Source: an uncultured Flavihumibacter sp. (GTDB lineage: Bacteria; Bacteroidota; Bacteroidia; Chitinophagales; Chitinophagaceae). From it: DNA of 7,842 nucleotides. The notes under the pieces were generated by a model, which saw only the letters and a list, made by a program, of their open reading frames with translations, did no database searches and was not told the DNA's origin. The translations under genes and the position numbers were made by a program. Shown piece by piece: positions 1 through 6,544 of this stretch (position 1 is the stretch's first letter; every line of letters begins with the position of its first letter). The stretch covers positions 1 to 7,842 of the forward strand of contig CAMLPA010000141.1 in assembly GCA_946481605.1 (NCBI GenBank), read 5' to 3'.

Positions 1-204
1 CCCTTCCGCCGTGCTGATTCTTTCATCGAATTGTGCAGTACCATCCACATCAAACGTCATCCATCTGGGAATAAAATCCTGCAGCAATTCGTAATTCGCA
101 TCTGGCTCTACCCGGTACCGGGTGATGTCTCCATCCTGTTCGATGCGTAACACAAAGCGATACGGCTTATCGCGAAGAAAAATATGAAGGTCCCTGGTAG
201 TCAT
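1..204 (-). CDS. Hypothetical protein, 5' part only (cut by left edge)
   Basis: An open frame runs from an ATG at 204 leftwards to the window edge without a stop, giving the first 68 residues (MTTRDLHIFLRDKPYRFVLR and onwards). I do not recognise the family. The visible part is hydrophilic, rich in Asp, Glu and Arg, with no signal peptide or membrane segment, so a small cytoplasmic protein is likely. A possible weak ribosome-binding stretch, GGGGTTGAG, lies just before the ATG. The gene sits 58 bp downstream of the stop of the Rieske oxidoreductase on the same strand. That gap holds only weak inverted repeats (CCTGCA 214-219 with TGCAGG 233-238; ACACA 244-248 with TGTGT 252-256) and no convincing terminator, so the two genes may share a transcript. 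Support for coding is the intact frame and plausible start. The function is unknown. Confidence 0.6.
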   Translation of the reverse strand, partial: MTTRDLHIFLRDKPYRFVLRIEQDGDITRYRVEPDANYELLQDFIPRWMTFDVDGTAQFDERISTAEG

Positions 205-262
205 ATCTCAACCCCTGCAATACATATACCCGTGCAGGAAGGAACACAGTTTGTGTGGGCAC

Positions 263-1780
263 CTAATCAGCCAGGCGAATAGTTTTTAACGGCTCCGTTG
301 AGGGACCGTTGAGTAAGTCGCCGTTGGGTGCATACCTTGCGCCGTGGCAGGGACAGTCCCAGCTTTTTTCCGTACCGTTCCATTGCACATCGCAATGCAT
401 GTGGCTGCAGGAAGGCAGCACCGCGTGCAGTTGTCCCTGCTCATCTTTATACAGGCCAAGCTTTTCACCTTCGTATTGCACCAGTCTTCCTTCACCAGGC
501 GCCATCTCTGCCACCACATCAATACTTTGCAAGGGAATTAATTTCTTCAAAAGTTCCTTCACAGCACCAGTATTGTGCTTTACGAATTCAGTAAACCCTG
601 CGACCGGTTTTATCCGGGAGGGGTCAAAAAGTTTAACGGCAGCATGTTCCTTCCCCAGTAATATATCACGCAACAACAACGCCGCCACGCTGCTGTAAAT
701 CATTCCGTTCCCGCCGAAGCCGGTGGCTACCAGTGTACGTTCTTTCCCGGGCAGAAATCCTATATAGGGTAGTCCATCCACAGATTCATAATATTGTGAA
801 GACCATTTGTACATTACTTCACGAACCGGGAAACACTTCCTGATGTGGGCTTCCAACGCCAGGAAACAGGCTTCGGTATTTGCTTCCTTGCCGGTTTTGT
901 GGTCCTTTCCGCCCACGATCAGGTATGATCTTCCATCGATTACCTGTGTACGGTAATAATGGTAGGGATCGTACATATCATACGAAAGGTGGTCGGGATA
1001 CAGTTCATCTTCCAGCGTCACCGCCATGGCATAACTCCTGTATGGCACCAACCTGGTATGCAGGAAATTGATCCCCGGCGGTGTATGTGTGGCATAGATG
1101 AGGTGGTTGCAGAAATAATCTCCTTCCGTGGTGCGCACCTGCACTTTTTCATTTTCCTCCACTTCATGCACACGGGCCATTTCCACGATCACCCCACCCG
1201 CTTCTTCAAACGCATTCGCCAGCGCATACACATAACGTATGGGATGAAAACGTGCCTGGCCTGCGGCGCGCATCGCTTTCAAAAAAGGAACCGGCACAGG
1301 AGTGCTTTCAGCCTCCATCAATTCTATTCCGGCCTTTTCGGACGCATTCATAATTTCATCCAGTTCTTTTTGTTGTGCTTCTTCGGTTGCGAATAAAAAA
1401 GCATCCTGCAACTTAAAACCGCAGTCTGCGTTATAAGTGTACACGTTCTTTTCTATGAAAAGCAAAGCTTCAGCCACACAGGAACGCACCAGCGCCGCAT
1501 TTTCCTCGCCAAAATTCTTTGACAACGTGCTGTAAGGCACATCCAGCAAAGTATTGATGTGTGCAGTAGTACCTGAAGTGGTGCCAAAACAAACTGTTTC
1601 ACTCTCCAGCACCACGCAACTGAAGCCAGCTTCCTGCAAGATCAGCGCAGTAGTGATTCCGGTAATACCGCCGCCCGCGATGGCAATATCAAATTCCTTT
1701 TTACCCGTTTTATTTTTTACGATGTATGGATCGGCAGTTCCCTGCCATACACTTGGATTTGCCCCGTCTCTTTTCAGCAT
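263..1780 (-). CDS. FAD-dependent oxidoreductase with C-terminal Rieske [2Fe-2S] domain (YhfW-like)
   Basis: This 505-residue protein joins a DAO-type flavin domain to a Rieske domain, the architecture and approximate length of Bacillus YhfW. Residues 31-59 form the Rossmann dinucleotide-binding fold, with GGGITG at 36-41 and an acidic end at VVLE. GFGGNGM (354-360) near the end of the flavin domain is the second FAD-contacting region of this superfamily. The Rieske domain covers roughly 420-505. Cluster ligands fit C-x-H-x15-C-x2-H: Cys458, His460, Cys476 and His479. Cys463 and Cys478 match the disulfide pair of bc1-type Rieske proteins. Position 481 is Ala where many family members have Ser. 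There is no signal peptide or membrane helix, so the enzyme is probably cytoplasmic. Electrons presumably pass between FAD and the cluster, but the substrate is unknown. The ATG at 1780 follows an A-rich leader without a clear Shine-Dalgarno. A 163-bp gap with heptad repeats separates it from glgX upstream. Confidence 0.93.
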   Translation of the reverse strand: MLKRDGANPSVWQGTADPYIVKNKTGKKEFDIAIAGGGITGITTALILQEAGFSCVVLESETVCFGTTSGTTAHINTLLDVPYSTLSKNFGEENAALVRSCVAEALLFIEKNVYTYNADCGFKLQDAFLFATEEAQQKELDEIMNASEKAGIELMEAESTPVPVPFLKAMRAAGQARFHPIRYVYALANAFEEAGGVIVEMARVHEVEENEKVQVRTTEGDYFCNHLIYATHTPPGINFLHTRLVPYRSYAMAVTLEDELYPDHLSYDMYDPYHYYRTQVIDGRSYLIVGGKDHKTGKEANTEACFLALEAHIRKCFPVREVMYKWSSQYYESVDGLPYIGFLPGKERTLVATGFGGNGMIYSSVAALLLRDILLGKEHAAVKLFDPSRIKPVAGFTEFVKHNTGAVKELLKKLIPLQSIDVVAEMAPGEGRLVQYEGEKLGLYKDEQGQLHAVLPSCSHMHCDVQWNGTEKSWDCPCHGARYAPNGDLLNGPSTEPLKTIRLAD

Positions 1781-1823
1781 AACTTATTTTTGGTTATACT
1801 TTACTAAAACCGTACCTGTGGGA

Positions 1824-1858
1824 ATTTTGGATGATGGATTTTGGATGATGGATGATAG
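1824..1858 (+). repeat. Heptad tandem repeat, left array (five 7-bp units)
   Basis: Five consecutive 7-bp units read on the plus strand: ATTTTGG, ATGATGG, ATTTTGG, ATGATGG and ATGATAG. Two unit types alternate, sharing AT at the start and TGG at the end. The array lies 44-78 bp upstream of the ATG of the Rieske oxidoreductase, so it may sit in that gene's promoter or leader. A related array in opposite orientation lies at 1908-1942. I recall similar AT-rich repeats between genes of Bacteroidota, but could not check this. Confidence 0.8.
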
Positions 1859-1907
1859 AGGTTAACTGGAAGGTTATAGCACTATATTTTGATATCCGGG
1901 CATTTTA

Positions 1908-1942
1908 CACTCATTCAAAATTCATCATTCAAAATTCAAAAT
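1908..1942 (-). repeat. Heptad tandem repeat, right array in opposite orientation
   Basis: Read on the minus strand from 1942 to 1908 the units are ATTTTGA, ATTTTGA, ATGATGA, ATTTTGA and a degenerate ATGAGTG. They match the left array's unit types with A instead of G at the seventh base. The array begins 1 bp after the stop codon of glgX (1944-1946), so it would form the first part of that gene's 3' untranslated region. Units at 1824-1851 and 1908-1935 can be aligned as a 28-bp inverted repeat with 23 matches and a 56-nt loop. Confidence 0.8.
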
Positions 1943-1943
1943 T

Positions 1944-4073
1944 TCAAACCGGGTCGCACGAAAAAACGATGATACTCCGTGGTGGCAACACGATATCGCT
2001 GCACGCGTTTATGCTTTCAGATTTCTTTTGCGGAACAGGCGATGTACGGAGCTCTTCCTTCCATGCGTTACCAAATTTTTCGTTGGGCAACCTAAACGTC
2101 TTTTCTTCTGCTCCGGCATGGAAACAAAGCAGGAAATTTTTATCGCTCACCTTATTGCCTTCCTCATCCGGGAGATCGATGCCGTTGCCATCGAGGAACA
2201 CCATCAGACTTTGCGCCTGTTCTTCGCGCCAGTATTCATCCTGCATGGATTCCCCCGAAGGCTGAAACCAGGCGATATCATCTGTTTTGTTTGCATCGAA
2301 TTCCCATCCTTTGAACCAGCCTCTCCTGCTGAACACGGGGTGGTTTTTACGCAACTGTATCAGTTTCTTTACAAAGGAGTGCAGGTCATTATCCACATCA
2401 TCCCATTTCAGCCACGACAGTTCATTATCCTGGCAATAAGCGTTGTTGTTGCCAAACTGCGTGTTTCCAAACTCATCACCGGAAAGCAACATGGGTACGC
2501 CCTGGGAAAGCAGGAGCGTGGCGAGAAAGTTCCGTTGTTGCTGCCGCCTTAAATTATTCACCGCTTCATCTTCCGTGTCGCCTTCCGCGCCACAGTTCCA
2601 GGAACGGTTCTCTTTACTGCCATCGGTATTGCCATCTTTATTCGCTTCGTTGTGTTTTTCGTTGTAGGAAACCAGGTCTTTTAATGTAAAGCCATCGTGC
2701 GCGGTCACCAGATTGATGCTTGCTGTAGGACAGCGGTAATCGTTCCGGTAGATATCGGCGCTGCCTGTAAATCGGGTGCCGAATTCAGCGATCTTTCTTG
2801 GTTCGCCGCGCCAGAAATCACGCATGCAATCCCGGTATTGATCGTTCCATTCCGCCCATCCCGAAGGGAATTGCCCAACCATATAACCATCTTCTCCAAG
2901 ATCCCAGGGCTCCGCGATCAACTTTACATTACTGATTACCGGATCCTGGTAAATAATATCGAAGAAACCACTGAGCGCATTCACATCCTTCAATTCACGG
3001 GCAAGTGTAGCCGCCAGGTCGAAACGAAAACCATCCACATGCATTTCCCTGACCCAGTAGCGCAGGCTATCCATAATGAGCCGGAGTACATGCGGCTGAT
3101 AGGCATTGAGGGTATTTCCGGTACCCGTATAATCCACATTATACCGTTTATCGTCGTCCAGCCTGTAATAAGCGCTGTTGTCAATGCCTCTGAAAGAAAG
3201 CGTCGGGCCGAGGTGGCTGCCTTCTCCTGTATGATTGAACACTACATCAAGGATTACTTCTATGCCTTCTTTGTGCAGCGCTTTTACCATTTCCTTAAAT
3301 TCTTTTACCTGTTCGCCTTTAAGGCCGGAAGCCGCATAAGTGGCTTCGGGAGAGAAAAAACCGATGGTATTGTATCCCCAGTAATTGGTAAGTCCTTTCT
3401 CCACGAGGTGCCTGTCGGCAACGAACTGCTGCACGGGTAGCAGTTCCACGGCCGTAACACCCAGTTCTTTGAGATAGCGCACTGCGGCGGGTGTGGCGAT
3501 GGCGGCAAAACTACCGCGGATATTTTCGGGAATTTCAGGATGCAGTTGAGAGAATCCCTTTACATGCATTTCATAAATAATCGTTTTGTGGTAGGGAATT
3601 CCGGGAGGTTTGTCTTCCTCCCAATCAAAGGCATCGTCTACCACCACACATTTGGGAACGTATGGAGCACTGTTGTGTGTACTGAAACTCAAATCCTCCT
3701 GTTCATGGCCCATTTCATATCCGAACAGGTGATCGTGCCATTCGATATTTCCCGCGATGGCTTTTGCATAAGGATCGAGGAGTAATTTATTCGGATTATA
3801 GCGATGGCCCTGTGCCGGATCATAAGGACCGTGTATGCGGAAGCCATAACATTGTCCCGGCTTCAACCCTTTTATGAATCCGTGCCAGGTATGGTCCGTT
3901 CGTTCCTGCAATGCTATTCTTACCTCTTCTGAAGCGGGCAATTCGTTGCTGAACAAACACAGTTCCACTTTCTCCCCGTGTTCGCAGAAGATCGCGAAAT
4001 TGACGCCATCCGGAAAAACGGTGGCGCCCAGTGGGTTCGGTTGTCCCGGTAATAACTTGTATTTATCTTCCAT
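1944..4073 (-). CDS. glgX: Glycogen debranching enzyme GlgX / isoamylase type (GH13)
   Basis: This enzyme hydrolyses alpha-1,6 branch points in glycogen or its phosphorylase-limit dextrins, in the cytoplasm. The protein is 709 residues from ATG 4073: an N-terminal CBM48-like domain (about 10-100, with NPLGATVFPDGVNFAIF), a GH13 catalytic barrel (about 165-560) and a C-terminal beta domain. The four GH13 regions are intact: DVVFNH at 276-281, GFRFD with nucleophile Asp352, AEPWD with acid/base Glu388, and AHDGF with His459-Asp460. The following stretch (SYNEKHNEANKDGNTDG) is typical of the GlgX/isoamylase/TreX group. It is somewhat longer than E. coli GlgX (657 residues) and close to archaeal TreX. 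The open frame extends 7 codons upstream to a TTG at 4094, but the ATG is preferred because it lies 1 nt after the stop of the alpha-glucosidase gene. TreX-like activity cannot be excluded. No treY or treZ is visible, and no glgP, glgB or glgC lies in the window. Confidence 0.95.
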   Translation of the reverse strand: MEDKYKLLPGQPNPLGATVFPDGVNFAIFCEHGEKVELCLFSNELPASEEVRIALQERTDHTWHGFIKGLKPGQCYGFRIHGPYDPAQGHRYNPNKLLLDPYAKAIAGNIEWHDHLFGYEMGHEQEDLSFSTHNSAPYVPKCVVVDDAFDWEEDKPPGIPYHKTIIYEMHVKGFSQLHPEIPENIRGSFAAIATPAAVRYLKELGVTAVELLPVQQFVADRHLVEKGLTNYWGYNTIGFFSPEATYAASGLKGEQVKEFKEMVKALHKEGIEVILDVVFNHTGEGSHLGPTLSFRGIDNSAYYRLDDDKRYNVDYTGTGNTLNAYQPHVLRLIMDSLRYWVREMHVDGFRFDLAATLARELKDVNALSGFFDIIYQDPVISNVKLIAEPWDLGEDGYMVGQFPSGWAEWNDQYRDCMRDFWRGEPRKIAEFGTRFTGSADIYRNDYRCPTASINLVTAHDGFTLKDLVSYNEKHNEANKDGNTDGSKENRSWNCGAEGDTEDEAVNNLRRQQQRNFLATLLLSQGVPMLLSGDEFGNTQFGNNNAYCQDNELSWLKWDDVDNDLHSFVKKLIQLRKNHPVFSRRGWFKGWEFDANKTDDIAWFQPSGESMQDEYWREEQAQSLMVFLDGNGIDLPDEEGNKVSDKNFLLCFHAGAEEKTFRLPNEKFGNAWKEELRTSPVPQKKSESINACSDIVLPPRSIIVFSCDPV

Positions 4074-4077
4074 ATTA
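4071..4077 (-). promoter_or_regulatory. Stop/start junction between alpha-glucosidase and glgX
   Basis: On the minus strand the sequence reads TAA-T-ATG: the alpha-glucosidase stop codon and the preferred glgX start are separated by one base. No Shine-Dalgarno sequence is evident before the ATG. The spacing suggests that ribosomes terminating on the first gene re-initiate on the second, so the two GH13 enzymes would be made together from one mRNA. The spacing is seen; coupling is inferred. Confidence 0.6.
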
Positions 4078-5787
4078 CTGGCTTTTGCAATCAAGAATAA
4101 GGGCCTGGTAAGGCTGAAGTGTTAGTGAAGTTGCAGCCATCTGAAAAGCGTTTGTATTGTTCAGCAATACCCCTTTCAGGCTGAACCAGTGCGGCAGCTG
4201 AAAGTGTACCACCTCAGCAGAAAAGTTAAGTACTATCAGCACGCATTCCTGCTGCATCCGGCGCGTGTACACATACAGTTGCTCATGAAAAGGCTCTTCC
4301 AACTGGTATTCGCCGTACACGAGCACCAATCGTTCCTTACGGAGTACTACCATTTTCCTGAAATAATTCAGGATCGAATCCGGATCCTCTACCTGTGCCT
4401 TTGCGTTTACATATACATGATCAGGGTTTACTTTGAGCCAAGGTTCGCCGGTAGTGAAGCCCGCATGTTTTTCTCCCGACCATTGGAAGGGGGTGCGTGC
4501 ATTGTCTCTGGCACCAAACTGCTGGTCGCGCAGAAAGATGTCCATATCTTCTCCCTGGTGTTCCAAGTATTGGTACATGCTCAGCGTTTCCACGTCACGG
4601 TAGTCGTGGATGTTTTCAAACCTGATGTTCGCCATCCCCAACTCATCACCATTATAAAAGATGGGGGTAGCGCGCATCGTCAGCAGGAAGGTGATCAGCA
4701 TTTTAGCGGAAACATTTCTGAAACCGGGCGCTTCATTGCCCCACCTGGAAACCATCCGTGGCTGATCGTGGTTGCCGAGGTACACCGTTCCCCAGCCCTG
4801 CCTGCTGAAGACCTTGTCCCAGCGGGAATAGATCTCTTTAAATTTCAGCAGATCGTACCCTTCGGGATCAGGTCTTTTAAAGCCTGATTTCGCATAACCG
4901 AGTTGCATGCCTTCAAAATGGTACAGCATATGCAGTTCTTTCCTTTCTTCCTTTACAAAATCCGGGGCCTCTTCATGTGTGATACCGGGCGCTTCTGCAA
5001 TGGTGGTAACATCATAAAACTGGAGCACCTTATCGTGTAATGTCCTGAGGTATTCGTGGAGTTGCGGCCCCTGGGAAAGATAATAGGACCAGTCGCCGCG
5101 GTATTTCTCCCTGATATCCTTATCCGTGATGACTGGCCAGGAGGTATCTTTCGACAAATAGGTTACGGCATCGAGGCGAAGTCCATCCACCCCTTTATCG
5201 AACCAGAACCGAACATTATCCAGCATGTCGTTGCGAACGGCTTCGTGCTCCCAGTTGAGGTCGGGCATTTTTGCGGAGAAGTAATGCAGGTACCAGGAGC
5301 GGGTGGCTTTGTTGTAGGTCCAGGCGTCACCTTTCGGATCAAAAAAACTATATCGTTTGGGTGGCTTTCCGTTTTCTTCGGGCCACCAATGATAGTATTG
5401 GTAGAAAGGGCTATTCCTGGACCGCTTCGCTTTTTTAAACCAGGCATGTTCATCGCTGGTATGGTTCAGCACAAAATCCATGATCAGCCGTATGTTCCTT
5501 TTGTGCAACGCTTTCAAAAGGGCATCGAAATCTTTCATGGTCCCATATTCCTTCATGATTGCCCTGAAATCACTGATATCGTAACCGTTGTCGTTATTAG
5601 GGGAAGCCAGCACGGGGTTGATCCAAACCATATCCACGCCAAGGTGCGCAATGTAATCCACCGCTTCCAGCATTCCTTTCAGGTCGCCTATGCCATCTCC
5701 GTTACTGTCTTTAAAACTTCTGACATATACCTGGTACACGATCCCTTCCTTCCACCAGGCACGCCTGCCACTGAATATACCGTTCAT
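4075..5787 (-). CDS. Alpha-glucosidase, oligo-1,6-glucosidase-like (GH13, subfamily 31 type)
   Basis: This exo-acting enzyme would release glucose from the non-reducing end of short alpha-glucans such as isomaltose, maltose or dextrins. From ATG 5787 it has 570 residues, close to MalL/oligo-1,6-glucosidases. It opens with WWKEGIVYQVYVRSFKDSNG (11-30); the loop DSNGDGIGD at 27-35 is the EF-hand-like calcium site of this group. GH13 regions: DFVLNH 104-109; GLRLD with nucleophile Asp206; AEAPG with acid/base Glu265; GNHDQPR with Asp341. RDNARTPFQW (427-436) is also a hallmark of the group. The residue after the nucleophile is Ala207, whereas Val or Thr is usual, so linkage preference is uncertain. 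There is no signal peptide, so it is cytoplasmic. The open frame extends to GTG 5907 with an ATG at 5868, but those extra 40 residues are Cys- and Gly-rich and look non-coding, while ATG 5787 matches where family members start. It is the first gene of the minus-strand run. A trehalose synthase or TreC-like role is less likely from the motifs. Confidence 0.93.
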   Translation of the reverse strand: MNGIFSGRRAWWKEGIVYQVYVRSFKDSNGDGIGDLKGMLEAVDYIAHLGVDMVWINPVLASPNNDNGYDISDFRAIMKEYGTMKDFDALLKALHKRNIRLIMDFVLNHTSDEHAWFKKAKRSRNSPFYQYYHWWPEENGKPPKRYSFFDPKGDAWTYNKATRSWYLHYFSAKMPDLNWEHEAVRNDMLDNVRFWFDKGVDGLRLDAVTYLSKDTSWPVITDKDIREKYRGDWSYYLSQGPQLHEYLRTLHDKVLQFYDVTTIAEAPGITHEEAPDFVKEERKELHMLYHFEGMQLGYAKSGFKRPDPEGYDLLKFKEIYSRWDKVFSRQGWGTVYLGNHDQPRMVSRWGNEAPGFRNVSAKMLITFLLTMRATPIFYNGDELGMANIRFENIHDYRDVETLSMYQYLEHQGEDMDIFLRDQQFGARDNARTPFQWSGEKHAGFTTGEPWLKVNPDHVYVNAKAQVEDPDSILNYFRKMVVLRKERLVLVYGEYQLEEPFHEQLYVYTRRMQQECVLIVLNFSAEVVHFQLPHWFSLKGVLLNNTNAFQMAATSLTLQPYQALILDCKSQ

Positions 5788-5971
5788 AACATCAATCGTT
5801 AACCCAGAGCGCACAGGAATATTAGTGCCAGTACCGGGCGTGCAACCTGCTTCCCTACCTGTAAACATCCCGCCACATCTTGTAGAACTGTGCAGGTAAG
5901 CACCCACGCAAATACCAGTATATCAGCCAAATGGAAGGGCATACTTTTTTGACGACTTGTGTAAAACGATT
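5788..5971. promoter_or_regulatory. Divergent intergenic region (GH13 pair versus DUF892-catalase)
   Basis: These 184 bp separate the starts of two oppositely oriented gene sets and must carry promoters for both unless they are internal to longer transcripts. Only partial matches to the Bacteroidota -7 element (TAnnTTTG) are visible: TACTTTTTTG at 5942-5951 on the plus strand, two bases too long and very close to the ATG, and TATTTG at 5914-5909 on the minus strand. No matching -33 TTG is well placed for either. A TACCTG (5856-5861)/CAGGTA (5893-5898) inverted repeat is present but short enough to be chance. I assign no specific promoter. Confidence 0.45.
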
Positions 5972-6523
5972 ATGCCGACTGCAAAAAAAACGACCAAAGC
6001 CAGCCGCAAGCAAGGCGCGGTGGCAGAAATGGGATTAGCCTCAACGAGTGTACTGGAATTGTTCCTGCAGGAACTGGAAGCCATGTACTGGACCGAAAAC
6101 CAACTCCTGTTTAGTATTCCGGTGTTGGAGCGCGCCAGCAGCGCTTCCAGTCTGAAAGCCGCGCTGGCAGACCACCTGGAAATTACAAAAGAACATGTGG
6201 GCCGCCTTGAAATGATTTTTGAAATGATGGAAGAAAAAATCTGCGCCGTGAAGTGCAACGCTATGGAAGGCCTTGATATGGATGCGGAAAACATCCTCCA
6301 AAACACCATGCCCGAGTCGCCGGAAAGAGATATGGGAATTATCCTCGCCGCCCAGAAAGTGGAGCAACACGAAGCAGCCGGTTACAAAGGACTGATCAAA
6401 CTCGCGAACCTGCTGAACAGAGAAGATGTGGTTACCATCCTGCAACAAACCTTACAGGAAGAAATGATGGCCAACGACCTGCTGGACAGCATTTCACTGG
6501 AAGAATACCCCACCGCTATTTAA
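5972..6523 (+). CDS. Ferritin-like DUF892 / YciE-YciF family protein
   Basis: This 183-residue protein belongs to the DUF892 family, a four-helix ferritin-like fold that includes E. coli YciE and YciF. Its precise role is unsettled; members are often stress-induced and are proposed to bind metal. Shared motifs with YciF are visible: ELEAMYWTENQLL (34-46, Glu42), HLEITKEHVGRLE (68-80, His68, Glu70, His75), KCNAMEGL (94-101, Glu99), AAQKVEQHEAAGY (126-138, Glu131, Glu134) and LQEE (161-164). These Glu and His residues are the candidate di-metal ligands. Residues 1-20 form a Lys/Thr-rich tail (MPTAKKTTKASRKQG) in front of the fold. The open frame could begin at TTG 5957, but ATG 5972, preceded by an A-rich GTAAAACGATT, is the better start. 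The protein has no signal peptide. It is followed 21 bp later by the catalase gene, probably in one operon, which fits a role in limiting iron and peroxide damage. Confidence 0.93.
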   Translation: MPTAKKTTKASRKQGAVAEMGLASTSVLELFLQELEAMYWTENQLLFSIPVLERASSASSLKAALADHLEITKEHVGRLEMIFEMMEEKICAVKCNAMEGLDMDAENILQNTMPESPERDMGIILAAQKVEQHEAAGYKGLIKLANLLNREDVVTILQQTLQEEMMANDLLDSISLEEYPTAI

Positions 6524-6544
6524 CCCAACCATAAACTATATACT

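Noticed and set aside
205..262. Possible terminator between the Rieske oxidoreductase and the small unknown gene
   Set aside because: Only a 6-bp stem with a 13-nt loop and a 5-bp stem with a 3-nt loop are present, and neither is followed by a T-run on the minus strand.
1781..1823. A -7/-33 promoter for the Rieske oxidoreductase
   Set aside because: The best candidate on the minus strand, TACGGTTTT, has the wrong spacing for TAnnTTTG and no TTG at the right distance.
2697..3440. 247-codon open frame on the plus strand opposite glgX
   Set aside because: Antisense shadow of the catalytic part of glgX; no family features in its translation and no plausible start context.
5056..5802. 248-codon open frame on the plus strand opposite the alpha-glucosidase
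   Set aside because: It lies entirely antisense to a gene with intact GH13 catalytic motifs, and its translation shows no recognisable domain. Long antisense frames arise from the codon bias of the real gene.
5821..5900. Inverted repeat TACCTG/CAGGTA (also ACCTGC/GCAGGT) in the divergent intergenic region as an operator
   Set aside because: Six-base arms about 31 bp apart are expected by chance, and no symmetrical longer site surrounds them.
5788..5907. 40-residue N-terminal extension of the alpha-glucosidase (GTG 5907 or ATG 5868 start)
   Set aside because: The extra residues are Cys- and Gly-rich, unlike the start of known family members, and are neither a signal peptide nor a known domain. 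ATG 5787 aligns with the usual family start just before the WWKE motif.
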